Shown: positions 21,376 through 28,788 of the stretch, in pieces
Layout: every line of letters starts with the position of its first letter
Numbering within the stretch: position 1 is the stretch's first letter
Origin: Mycolicibacterium holsaticum DSM 44478 = JCM 12374
GTDB taxonomy: Bacteria > Actinomycetota > Actinomycetes > Mycobacteriales > Mycobacteriaceae
Assembly: GCF_019645835.1 (NCBI RefSeq)
Contig: NZ_CP080998.1
Location: 4,898,001-4,962,000 of the forward strand
DNA: 64,000 nucleotides
Direction of reading: 5' to 3'
Notes under the pieces: model-generated
What the model saw: the letters and a program-made list of their open reading frames with translations, nothing else
Told to the model about the DNA's origin: nothing
Databases searched by the model: none
Translations under genes and position numbers: made by a program

Positions 21376-22860
21376 TTATCCCGCGGCTCCGACGGGCTCG
21401 TAGGACGCCGCATCGAATGTGCGAAGCCGCCTGGTGAGCGAAAACATCGTCCCGGGCCAGGGCAACGACACCCGCCGGTGACCGTCGGCGAGGTAGTAAC
21501 TGTCGCAGCCACCGAGGGCGAACGTGGATTTGTCCAACATCTCGTCGGCCTCGGCGACGAACCGCTCCTGCGCCGCAGCCGACACCTCGAGTGCGGGCAC
21601 CCCGAGGCGATTGGTTTCTTTGATGGCGCCGACGAGGTAGGTGGCCTGCGCCTCGGCCATCGTGAAGCCAGACAACGTGCCGACGTTGGGCCCGAACATC
21701 AGAAACGCGTTGGGAAACCCGTTGATCGTGGTGCCCAGGTACGCCTTGGGATCGCCCTTCCATACTTCGGCCAACGTCTCGCCGGACCGGCCGCGGATAC
21801 GTTCGGCGACGGGATGGTGCTGCATCGTGTGAAATCCGGTGCCGTAAATGACTGTGTCAGCTGGTATTTCGCGGCCGTCCGCAGTCACTACGGAATGCTC
21901 GCGCAATCCGACGGCCGGCGAGGTCACCAAGTCGATGTTGGGCTGGGCAAGCGCACGGTAATAGTCGTTGGAAAAGCAGAGCCGCTTGCACGTCGGCAGG
22001 TAGGCAGGCGTCAACGCCCGTCGCGTCGCATCGTCCTTGATCCACCGGCGGATGTGCATTCGGCAGATAGACCCCAACACGGCGCCGGCGAACCGCTGTG
22101 AACGGATGGCCGCGGTGGTGAAGGCGTCCATGAGCAGCCAGGTGACCAGCCTGATGAGCTTCATCAGCAGCGGGATTCGAGTCAGATACCGCTTCGAGGT
22201 CGCCGAGATCTCCCAGTCCGGTTTCGGCAACACCCACGACGGGGTGCGCTGCACGAGCGTGAGTTTGGCGACCTGCGGCTGCACCGCCGGTACGAACTGG
22301 ATCGCCGACGCACCGGTGCCGATCGCCACGACCGTACGGCCGCTGAGGTCGAGATCGGTGGGCCAGGCCGACGAATGAAATGCCCTGCCCCGGAACAGGT
22401 CTTGGCCGGGTAGCTTCGGAATGACCGGATCGTGCAGCGGGCCGGCGGCGATCACGAAGAACCGCGCCCGGAACACGCCGCGATCCGTCACGATATTCCA
22501 GCGGCCGTCGGCGTTGTCCCACTGCGCGTCGAGCACCTCGGTGTGGAGCCGCACCTTGTCGCGCACACCGAAGTCGTCGACCACAGCGCCGATGTAGGCC
22601 TCCAACTCGGCGCGGGTGCCGTACACACGCGACCAATCGGGCTTGAGCGCATACGAGAAGCTGTACACGTGGGACGGGATGTCGACCGCGCACCCCGGAT
22701 ACGTGTTGTGATGCCAGGTACCGCCAACGCTGCCCGCACGCTCGACAATGACGACATCGTCGATGCCCGCGCGGCCGAGTTCGACGGCCGCGGCGACACC
22801 GCACAGCCCCGCACCCAGGATCAGCACCTCGACGGTTTCGGCGTCGTCGGAACCCGCCAT
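21376..22860 (-). CDS. Flavin-containing (Baeyer-Villiger-type) monooxygenase
   Basis: A class B flavin monooxygenase that uses NADPH and O2 to oxidise ketones or heteroatoms. It has the FAD fold (LILGAGLCGVAAA), the BVMO fingerprint FRGRAFHSSAWP, which fits FxGxxxHxxxWP, and the NADPH fold (VVAIGTGASAIQ). ATG at 22860 has a GGGGG site and gives 494 residues. An in-frame ATG at 22893, seven nt behind the -10 word TACCTT, would be a leaderless alternative adding 11 residues. The substrate is unknown; the neighbouring SDR and TetR suggest catabolism of a ketone or steroid-like compound. Confidence 0.88.
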   Translation of the reverse strand: MAGSDDAETVEVLILGAGLCGVAAAVELGRAGIDDVVIVERAGSVGGTWHHNTYPGCAVDIPSHVYSFSYALKPDWSRVYGTRAELEAYIGAVVDDFGVRDKVRLHTEVLDAQWDNADGRWNIVTDRGVFRARFFVIAAGPLHDPVIPKLPGQDLFRGRAFHSSAWPTDLDLSGRTVVAIGTGASAIQFVPAVQPQVAKLTLVQRTPSWVLPKPDWEISATSKRYLTRIPLLMKLIRLVTWLLMDAFTTAAIRSQRFAGAVLGSICRMHIRRWIKDDATRRALTPAYLPTCKRLCFSNDYYRALAQPNIDLVTSPAVGLREHSVVTADGREIPADTVIYGTGFHTMQHHPVAERIRGRSGETLAEVWKGDPKAYLGTTINGFPNAFLMFGPNVGTLSGFTMAEAQATYLVGAIKETNRLGVPALEVSAAAQERFVAEADEMLDKSTFALGGCDSYYLADGHRRVSLPWPGTMFSLTRRLRTFDAASYEPVGAAG

Positions 22861-22900
22861 CTGCGCCCCCTGTCGTTGACCCGTGCGACCCATGCAACAC

Positions 22901-22906
22901 AAGGTA
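22901..22906 (-). promoter_or_regulatory. -10 box TACCTT of the monooxygenase gene
   Basis: On the minus strand TACCTT is followed after 7 nt by an in-frame ATG (22893). The putative TetR operator lies immediately upstream, between where the -35 and -10 elements should be. Confidence 0.5.
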
Positions 22907-22908
22907 GC

Positions 22909-22920
22909 AAGTACTTACTT
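22909..22920. promoter_or_regulatory. Putative TetR operator 2, AAGTACTTACTT
   Basis: Second copy of AAGT-N4-ACTT, two bp upstream of the -10 box of the monooxygenase. It shares AAGTAYTYACTTA with the copy in front of the tetR gene. Confidence 0.5.
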
Positions 22921-22995
22921 AGGCCACCAAGGACTTGCTTCGCGAACTTCGCCGGGTGGATACCGCGGTCGGGTGCATCCCTGCGCACTTTCACC

Positions 22996-23021
22996 CCGAA
23001 CTTGACACGTGTAAAGTTCGG
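22996..23021. promoter_or_regulatory. 26-bp near-perfect palindrome over the SDR promoter
   Basis: Arms CCGAACTT and AAGTTCGG surround the core ACACGTGT; 12 of 13 base pairs are symmetrical. It includes a likely -10 box TAAAGT (23012-23017) that lies 8 nt before the SDR ATG, so a bound dimer would block transcription. The palindrome differs from the AAGT-N4-ACTT sites nearby and probably belongs to another regulator. Confidence 0.6.
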
Positions 23022-23025
23022 CCGC

Positions 23026-23889
23026 ATGGACAACATCAGGGGCAAGACCATCGCCATCACCGGGGCTGCCCGCGGCATCGGATATGCGACCGCCAAAGCG
23101 CTGCTGGAACACGGCGCGCGGGTGGTGATCGGCGACCGTGACGTGGCGTTCCAGGAATCGGCCGTCGCCCAGCTCACCAAGCTCGGCCCGGTGTCGGGCT
23201 ATCCGCTCGACGTCACCGACCGCGAGTCGTTCGCGACGTTTCTGGACAAGGCCCGCACCGACGGCGGCGGCCATATCGATGTGCTGATCAACAACGCCGG
23301 CGTGATGCCGATCGGGCCGTTCCTCGAGCAGTCCGAGCAGTCCATCCGGTCCTCGATCGAGGTGAACCTGTACGGCGTGATCGCGGGCTGCCAGCTGGTA
23401 CTGCCGGGGATGATCGCGCGCCGCAGCGGCCACATCATCAACATCGCCTCGCTGTCCGGGCTGATCCCGGTGCCCGGTCAGGTCGTGTACGTGGGCGCCA
23501 AGTTCGGCGTGGTCGGGCTGTCGGCCGCGCTGGCCGACGAGATGGCCCCGCACGGCGTGGACGTCTCGGTCGTCATGCCGCCGTTCACCAACACCGAGCT
23601 GATCTCGGGCACCAAGAGCGGCGGAGCCATCAAGCCGGTGGAGCCCGAGGACATCGCCGCGGCGGTCGTCAAGACCCTGCAGAAACCGAAAACCCATGTG
23701 TCGGTTCCACCTCCGCTGCGCTTCACCGCGCAGGCCGCCCAGATGCTCGGGCCGCGCGGACGCCGGTGGCTGAACAAGAAACTCGGCCTGGACCGGGTGT
23801 TCCTCGAGTTCGACACCTCTGCGCGGCAGGGCTATGAGCAGCGCGCGCAGGCCGCCCAGGGCGTGGTAGAAGGACCGGACAAGAAGTAG
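23026..23889 (+). CDS. Short-chain dehydrogenase/reductase
   Basis: A 287-residue classical SDR: the cofactor motif TGAARGIG near the N-terminus, NNAG at VLINNAGVMP, the catalytic Ser in NIASLSG and YVGAK for the Tyr-x-x-x-Lys pair. The Asp in VIGDRD after strand 2 suggests NAD preference. Unlike most short SDRs it has a 40-residue basic C-terminal tail. ATG at 23026 follows a -10 word by 8 nt without a ribosome site. The open frame continues far upstream but crosses the operator and antisense monooxygenase sequence, so that extension was discarded. Confidence 0.9.
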   Translation: MDNIRGKTIAITGAARGIGYATAKALLEHGARVVIGDRDVAFQESAVAQLTKLGPVSGYPLDVTDRESFATFLDKARTDGGGHIDVLINNAGVMPIGPFLEQSEQSIRSSIEVNLYGVIAGCQLVLPGMIARRSGHIINIASLSGLIPVPGQVVYVGAKFGVVGLSAALADEMAPHGVDVSVVMPPFTNTELISGTKSGGAIKPVEPEDIAAAVVKTLQKPKTHVSVPPPLRFTAQAAQMLGPRGRRWLNKKLGLDRVFLEFDTSARQGYEQRAQAAQGVVEGPDKK

Positions 23890-23910
23890 CCCGCCGACCG
23901 CTTCCATGCG

Positions 23911-23973
23911 GCGCGAACGTTCCTTACCGCCCGAACTTTCGCGGAAGTTTCGAGTGGTAAGGAACGTTCGCGG
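23911..23973. repeat. Palindromic repeat A (17-bp arms, hairpin)
   Basis: Left arm CGCGAACGTTCCTTACC (23912-23928) pairs with GGTAAGGAACGTTCGCG (23956-23972), with a further imperfect inner stem. It lies in the tail-to-tail gap between the SDR and the DUF559 gene, so it could end both transcripts. No T-run follows on either strand. An almost identical element without indels lies 963 bp further on. Confidence 0.85.
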
Positions 23974-23978
23974 CGGGT

Positions 23979-24833
23979 TCACATTGATGCGCCCGCGGCA
24001 CGCAAAGCCGCTCGAGTGCGACCGATGACGACATGGGGACGGTTGCGGAGCATGTTCGCGCTGACGCGAATGATCCGCCATCCCAAACCCTGGAATTTGG
24101 CCTGCTTCTCGATGTCCTTCTCCCGGACCCGGGGGTCCGTCCAGTGCTGAATCCCGTCGTACTCCACGCCGACCCGCCACTCGTCCCAGCCCATGTCGAT
24201 GCGGCCGACGAAATCACCCCATTCATCAAAGACCTCGAGCTGCGTGCACGTCGGCCGCAACCCGGCCTGCGTCAGGATCAGTCGGGTACGCGTCTCCTGG
24301 GGCGACTCCGCACCGGCATCGGACAGGCTGATTGCTTCACGCAACTGGACGATGCCCCGTGCACCGCGGTGGCGATCGGCGAGCAACTGGATGTCAGCGG
24401 GCTTGAGCTCGGTCGCCTGCATCAGCGCGTCGAGCCGGATCACGGCTGTGGTGAGCCCACGGCGACGTCCCAGGTCGTAGGCCGTTCGTGCGGGGGTGGT
24501 CGCCGGTATACCGTTCACGACACATACCTCGTCGTCCGCGAGCTTGTCGGAGTGCAGCAAGATTCCCGTGGTCTTGTGGCGATGTGGCTGATTGATTTCG
24601 GCAGGCAGGTGCGCGTCGATCCATAGCGTGCCGTGCAGCGCGGCGGCGGAAAGACCGGCAGCGGTGGCGCGCCGCTCCGACCACAGCCACGCCGCCACTG
24701 CCTTGTCGACAGCCGTGACGACGTATCCGCTGGGTACGTACACGTTGCGAAACACTGCGTCGTGTCGGGTGGCCAGCTGGTACCGGTTGACGACTCCGGC
24801 GGCCACCGCTTCCGAACCAATGAATGGGCCCAT
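23979..24833 (-). CDS. DUF559/AbiEi-like protein with Vsr-type nuclease fold
   Basis: 284 residues of a family frequent in mycobacteria. The N-terminal half resembles AbiEi-type winged-helix proteins (an ATRHDAVFRNVYVPSGYV block and AAALHGTLWID). The C-terminal 100 residues resemble the Vsr/DUF559 endonuclease fold, with acidic positions at GRIDMGWDEWRVGVEYDG, then QHWTDPRVREKDI and a closing GWRIIRVSANML. No cognate toxin gene is next to it. It is framed by two nearly identical palindromes, which suggests a mobile or self-regulating unit. Function is not established; AbiEi antitoxin and nuclease roles are both possible. Confidence 0.75.
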   Translation of the reverse strand: MGPFIGSEAVAAGVVNRYQLATRHDAVFRNVYVPSGYVVTAVDKAVAAWLWSERRATAAGLSAAALHGTLWIDAHLPAEINQPHRHKTTGILLHSDKLADDEVCVVNGIPATTPARTAYDLGRRRGLTTAVIRLDALMQATELKPADIQLLADRHRGARGIVQLREAISLSDAGAESPQETRTRLILTQAGLRPTCTQLEVFDEWGDFVGRIDMGWDEWRVGVEYDGIQHWTDPRVREKDIEKQAKFQGLGWRIIRVSANMLRNRPHVVIGRTRAALRAAGASM

Positions 24834-24876
24834 GGGTATAAGACGCGCGTGGCCCGGCGCCCGGTTCCATGCCGCG

Positions 24877-24933
24877 CGAACGTTCCTTACCGCTCGAATT
24901 TCGGCCAGAAGTTCGAGTGGTAAGGAACGTTCG
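24877..24933. repeat. Palindromic repeat B (22-bp stem, hairpin)
   Basis: CGAACGTTCCTTACC (24877-24891) pairs with GGTAAGGAACGTTCG (24919-24933), and the stem continues inward through TCGAA/TTCGA with one G-U pair. It matches repeat A in arms and flanks (both begin TTCCATGC) while the loop has diverged. It stands between the DUF559 start and the end of the metZ operon, so it may also terminate that operon. Confidence 0.85.
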
Positions 24934-24949
24934 TGGCGCCGTTAAAGCT

Positions 24950-25366
24950 TCAGGACCCGAACACCGGGCGCGGATCCCCGCTGCGGTACGCCTCGACGGC
25001 ATCGAGGTTCTCGAACAGTTCCTCGAAGCCGAACTGGTAGTCATCGCTGGTGCCGACGAACACCACGTGGACGACGTCTGCCCCGTCGGCAGCCACCAAC
25101 ACGATCGTCGTCATGTCGACGATCTCGTCGTCCACGACGTCGGCTTGTGACGGTGGATAACACCACAATGCCGACTCGTCGTCAGAGGATTCGTCGTCGA
25201 ATACCCAGCCGCGCTCGGTGATTCGCTTGTCGAACTCCTCGAGCACCGCAGCCAGTTCGATGTCCTCGGACATCGCGTCCATGACGGAGTAGGGCACCCA
25301 ACGCTCGTCACGCGCCGCGCGCCGCTTGCGTCGCCGCGCCTTTTTCGCGTCCGTCCGCCGTGACAA
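24950..25366 (-). CDS. Conserved hypothetical acidic protein downstream of metZ
   Basis: 138 residues: a very basic N-terminus (RRTDAKKARRRKRRAARDER) then an acidic alpha/beta domain (FDDESSDDESALWCYPPS, IVDMTTIVLVAADGADVVHV, FGFEELFENLDAVEAYRSG). The TTG directly follows the metZ stop, and no strong ribosome site is present, so translation probably depends on metZ. Part of the purT-to-metZ operon. I recognise no domain. Confidence 0.68.
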   Translation of the reverse strand: MSRRTDAKKARRRKRRAARDERWVPYSVMDAMSEDIELAAVLEEFDKRITERGWVFDDESSDDESALWCYPPSQADVVDDEIVDMTTIVLVAADGADVVHVVFVGTSDDYQFGFEELFENLDAVEAYRSGDPRPVFGS

Positions 25367-26623
25367 CTAACTCAGCGCCTGGTCGATGTCGGCGATCAGA
25401 TCGTCAGTGTCCTCCAGCCCCACCGAGATTCGCACCACCCCGTCGCCGAGGCCGATCGCCGCCCTGCCCTCGGGGCCCATCGCGCGGTGGGTGGTGGTGG
25501 AGGGGTGGGTGACCAGCGACTTGGCGTCGCCCAGGTTATTGGATATGTCGACCAGTTGCAGCTTGTCGAGTACCTCGAACGCGCGCTGTTTGGCCGTGGC
25601 TGGATTGCCGGCACCGCCGGCGCCTGCGAGCTCGAACGTGATGACAGTGCCGCCGCCGGTCATCTGCCGCTTGGCCAGGTCGTACTGCGGATGGGATTCC
25701 AGGAACGGGTATCGCACCCAGCTGACGGCGGGATGATTCTCGAGGAACTCGGCGATCCGCTGCGCCGACGTGTTCTGGTAATCCACCCGAACCGACAACG
25801 TCTCCAACCCTTTCAGCAGCGTCCAGGCGTTGAACGCGCTGATCGCCGGGCCGGTGTGCCGCATCAGCTTCTGCACCGGTTCATCGATGTAGGCCTTGTC
25901 CCCCAGGATCGCCCCGCCGAGGACGCGGCCCTGCCCGTCGATGTGTTTGGTGGCCGAATACACCACGACGTCGACCCCCAACGGAAAACCCTGCTGCAGG
26001 ATCGGCGTCGCGAACACGTTGTCCAGCACCACTTTTGCACCCGCTGCGTGGGCCAGGTCGCACACCGCGGCGATGTCGACCAACGACTGCATCGGGTTCG
26101 ACGGGGTCTCGAAGAACACCGCCGTGGTCGGGACCGACAGCGCCTCTTCCCACTGGGACAGGTCCTCACCGTCGACGAAGACCGTCTCCACCCCCCATCG
26201 CGGCAGGATCTCGTTGCACACCACAAAGCACGACCCGAACAGGCTGCGCGCGGCGACCAGACGGTCACCGGCGCCCAGCAGCGCCCCCAGCGACGTGAAC
26301 ACCGCCGCCATCCCGGTGGCCGTCGCAAAGCACGCGGGCGCACCTTCGATCAGGCGCAGCCGCTCCTCGAACATCGAGATGGTCGGGTTCCCGTAGCGGG
26401 AGTACACGTAGCGGTCGATCTCACCGGTGAACGACTTCTCGGCCTCGGCGGCCGACGCGTAGACGTATCCCGACGTCAGGTATATCGGCTCGGCGGTTTC
26501 TTCGAACTGCGAGCGCAGCAGCCCCCCGCGCACCCCGATGGTGGCCTGGCCGACGCCGTTGGGCAGTTCGGCTGGGCGGCGCACCGACGGCACCTCGTCG
26601 TGGTCGGTGTCGGGGCCGCTCAT
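25367..26623 (-). CDS. metZ: O-succinylhomoserine sulfhydrylase
   Basis: A PLP enzyme of the Cys/Met metabolism fold that makes homocysteine from O-succinylhomoserine and sulfide. The 418 residues include RYGNPT, the PLP-binding SATKHIDGQGRVLGG with the Schiff-base Lys, and FFETPSNPMQ. Its ATG overlaps the rhodanese stop (ATGA). The upstream rhodanese gene may supply or handle sulfane sulfur for the same pathway. Confidence 0.94.
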   Translation of the reverse strand: MSGPDTDHDEVPSVRRPAELPNGVGQATIGVRGGLLRSQFEETAEPIYLTSGYVYASAAEAEKSFTGEIDRYVYSRYGNPTISMFEERLRLIEGAPACFATATGMAAVFTSLGALLGAGDRLVAARSLFGSCFVVCNEILPRWGVETVFVDGEDLSQWEEALSVPTTAVFFETPSNPMQSLVDIAAVCDLAHAAGAKVVLDNVFATPILQQGFPLGVDVVVYSATKHIDGQGRVLGGAILGDKAYIDEPVQKLMRHTGPAISAFNAWTLLKGLETLSVRVDYQNTSAQRIAEFLENHPAVSWVRYPFLESHPQYDLAKRQMTGGGTVITFELAGAGGAGNPATAKQRAFEVLDKLQLVDISNNLGDAKSLVTHPSTTTHRAMGPEGRAAIGLGDGVVRISVGLEDTDDLIADIDQALS

Positions 26624-27033
26624 GACTGCGTCCAGGGCAGGCCGACCGCCTTCCAGCCGCTCCTGCCGCGGTGTCTGTGCTCGTCGAGGTGGCCCTCGAA
26701 CCCGTCGAGCACGTTGTAGGACGGCGCGATGCCGGCTGCGGTGGCGGCCTCGGCCGCGCCGATCGAGCGGTTACCCGAGCGGCACAGGAACACCACCGGG
26801 CGGTTGCCTGCGTCGCCGATCTGTTGGACGAGGTCGTCGACGAACGCCTCGTTGTGAGTTCCGTCCGTGCGGTTCCACTCGATGAACACGACATCGCGCT
26901 GCAGCGTGGCAAGATCGGGAACCCCGACGAAGTGCCACTCGGCCGCGGTGCGACAGTCCACCAGTACCGCCTCTGGGTCGTCGGTCAGCAGCGCCCAGGC
27001 CTCCTGCGGTGTGATGTCTCCGGCATAGCTCAC
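26620..27033 (-). CDS. Single-domain rhodanese
   Basis: 137 residues with the catalytic loop CRSGNRS and the flanking VLVDCRTAAEWHFVG and GFEGHLDEHRH motifs of a single-domain thiosulfate sulfurtransferase. GTG at 27033 (SYAGDITPQEAW follows) is chosen because an ATG at 27102 would run 50 bp into the preceding gene and add residues without domain character. Coupled to metZ by ATGA. Confidence 0.9.
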   Translation of the reverse strand: MSYAGDITPQEAWALLTDDPEAVLVDCRTAAEWHFVGVPDLATLQRDVVFIEWNRTDGTHNEAFVDDLVQQIGDAGNRPVVFLCRSGNRSIGAAEAATAAGIAPSYNVLDGFEGHLDEHRHRGRSGWKAVGLPWTQS

Positions 27034-27052
27034 GGACCGAAGTGTCCCACAG

Positions 27053-27493
27053 CTACCTGGGGCCAGCTGAACAGACCTTCCATGCCCCGTCTTCGCGGAC
27101 AAAGTTCATGTTCACACTGGTTTTGGCGTCCGGCGCCTTGTCGAAGTGGTAGGTCACCTTGGCGCTGGCGCGGTCGCCCTGCACTGTGACATCGGTGACG
27201 TCGTCGACAAACCGCTCACCGCGCGAATCGACCGAATTCCGTTGACCGGCAAGCAGGTCAGCTTCGGTACCCCGCTCGGCAGCACAGGTGTAGGAACCGA
27301 AATCGGCGTAACTCTGCCGCTGCAGCGCATCGTTTTGGCCGACCGCCGCGCGGGCGACCTGAGCCTCGGCGGACGGCTCGTCGTCGCCCAGCAGATTGAA
27401 CAGAGCGATTCCGACCACGACGAGCACGAAGACCCCCAGCGCCGCCAGGAACGGCGTCATCGTCGGCCGGTCGGCCGGGGTGGGCTCGGACAT
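27053..27493 (-). CDS. Membrane-anchored hypothetical protein with NTF2-like external domain
   Basis: 146 residues: a short cytosolic N-terminus, one membrane helix (LAALGVFVLVVVGIALFNLL) and an external domain ending VNMNFVREDGAWKVC. That ending is typical of small NTF2/DUF4878-like domains of Mce-associated and lumazine-like mycobacterial proteins. Two cysteines could form a disulfide. It starts 2 bp after the purT stop. Function unknown. Confidence 0.75.
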   Translation of the reverse strand: MSEPTPADRPTMTPFLAALGVFVLVVVGIALFNLLGDDEPSAEAQVARAAVGQNDALQRQSYADFGSYTCAAERGTEADLLAGQRNSVDSRGERFVDDVTDVTVQGDRASAKVTYHFDKAPDAKTSVNMNFVREDGAWKVCSAGPR

Positions 27494-27495
27494 GG

Positions 27496-28722
27496 CTACC
27501 AGAGCCCCCGCAGCGCGGTCGTGACGCGCTTGGCGCGGTCGCGCGCCACGATCGGATCGGCGGCGGTTGCCATCGCCACCCCCAGACGGCGCGGCGTCTC
27601 GCCGTCGTCGGGCCGGTTGAACAACCGCACGTCGCTTTCGGCCACGGTCAGCGCATCGGCGAGCACGATCTGCGGATCAACGCCGGTGCCGGCGGTCGAT
27701 TCGGCGCCGGCGTAGGTTACTTCCGCGGCGGCCGGAGAGATCATGATGGTGTCCACCGGTAGGCCGAGGATCGCGCGGGCGTGCAGTTCGAACTCCGAAA
27801 GTCGTTGCGAGCGCAGCGTCACCAGTCCGCTGTCGTGCAGACGCGGCCGCACGCTGTCGAAGTACACCTCGTCACCGCGCACCAGCAGTTCGACGCCGAA
27901 CACGCCGCGCCCGCCCAGCGAGTTGACGATGCGCGCAGCGATCGACTTCGCGACGTCCAGCGCCGCCGACGGCATCGGCTGCGGCTGCCAGCACTCCAGC
28001 ACACCCCCGTCGACCTGGCGGTGCCCGATCGGCTCGCAGAAGTGCACGACCGGCCCCGTCGGACCGGTCGTCCGAACGGTCAGCAGCGTGACCTCGAAGT
28101 CGACGTCGACGATCGTCTCGGCCATCACCCGGTTGTGCGGGATCCTTCCGGCCACGACGGCGCGCTGCCAGGCCGGCTCGACATCCTCGGCCCGCAACAG
28201 CACCGACTCACCGTCGCCCGCCGCCGCAAAAACGGGCTTGACCAGCAGCGGAAAACCGGCGTGCTGGGCCACCGCGGTCAACTCATCGACCGAGCCGGCA
28301 AACCAGAACGGCGCGGTCGGCAGACCCAGTTCATCGGCGGCCAGCCGGCGCAGACCCTCCCGGTCCAGTGCGAGCCGGGTGCTGCGCGGGGTGGGGAACA
28401 CTTCCACGTCGCCGCGCTCGGCGACGGCGATCAACGCATCCGCGGCGATCAGTCCGGCCTCGGCCACGATGTAGCGCGGGCTCTCCTTCTCGATCAGCGC
28501 GGTCAGCGCGTCGGCGTCGTTCATCTGGGCGACGACGGACCGATCGGCTACCCCGTGCGCGGGCGCGTCGGCGTAGCGGTCCACAGCGATGACGTCGGCG
28601 CCCAGCCGCTGAAACGCCAGCGCCAACTCACGGCCCAGCTCCCCGGCGCCGAGCAGCATCACCGTCGAGTTCGCCGCTGCTGCGGACCCGTCGGCTGCGT
28701 CGTCCTGCGTCGTGTCACTCAT
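27496..28722 (-). CDS. purT: Formate-dependent phosphoribosylglycinamide formyltransferase
   Basis: PurT formylates GAR in purine synthesis with formate and ATP. The 408 residues show the ATP-grasp layout: N-terminal Rossmann part (VMLLGAGELGRELALAFQRL), ATP-binding FPLLVKPVFAAAGDGESV, and FGVELLVRGDEVYFDSVRPR with HDSGLVTL. ATG at 28722 is chosen, since the frame stays open upstream but only through the divergent MmpL gene. First gene of a five-gene operon. Confidence 0.95.
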   Translation of the reverse strand: MSDTTQDDAADGSAAAANSTVMLLGAGELGRELALAFQRLGADVIAVDRYADAPAHGVADRSVVAQMNDADALTALIEKESPRYIVAEAGLIAADALIAVAERGDVEVFPTPRSTRLALDREGLRRLAADELGLPTAPFWFAGSVDELTAVAQHAGFPLLVKPVFAAAGDGESVLLRAEDVEPAWQRAVVAGRIPHNRVMAETIVDVDFEVTLLTVRTTGPTGPVVHFCEPIGHRQVDGGVLECWQPQPMPSAALDVAKSIAARIVNSLGGRGVFGVELLVRGDEVYFDSVRPRLHDSGLVTLRSQRLSEFELHARAILGLPVDTIMISPAAAEVTYAGAESTAGTGVDPQIVLADALTVAESDVRLFNRPDDGETPRRLGVAMATAADPIVARDRAKRVTTALRGLW

Positions 28723-28788
28723 CGCGATGTCCAGCCTGCCAGATGAACGGTTCGGCGGGCTCATGCCCGTCTCTGAGATATTGGAGAG

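Noticed and set aside
23002..23007. TTGACA as a -35 box of the SDR gene
   Set aside because: Only 4 bp separate it from the TAAAGT -10 word and the ATG is too close for any other -10; it is better explained as part of the palindrome.
22432..23025. Upstream extension of the SDR frame
   Set aside because: Crosses the monooxygenase gene, its promoter and the 26-bp palindrome; the SDR fold begins at 23026.
24033..24626. Open frame opposite the DUF559 gene
   Set aside because: Shadow frame; the minus-strand protein has recognisable family blocks.
23911..24933. The two palindromes as a CRISPR remnant or an IS element
   Set aside because: Only two copies, no spacer-sized units, no transposase gene and no target-site duplication seen.
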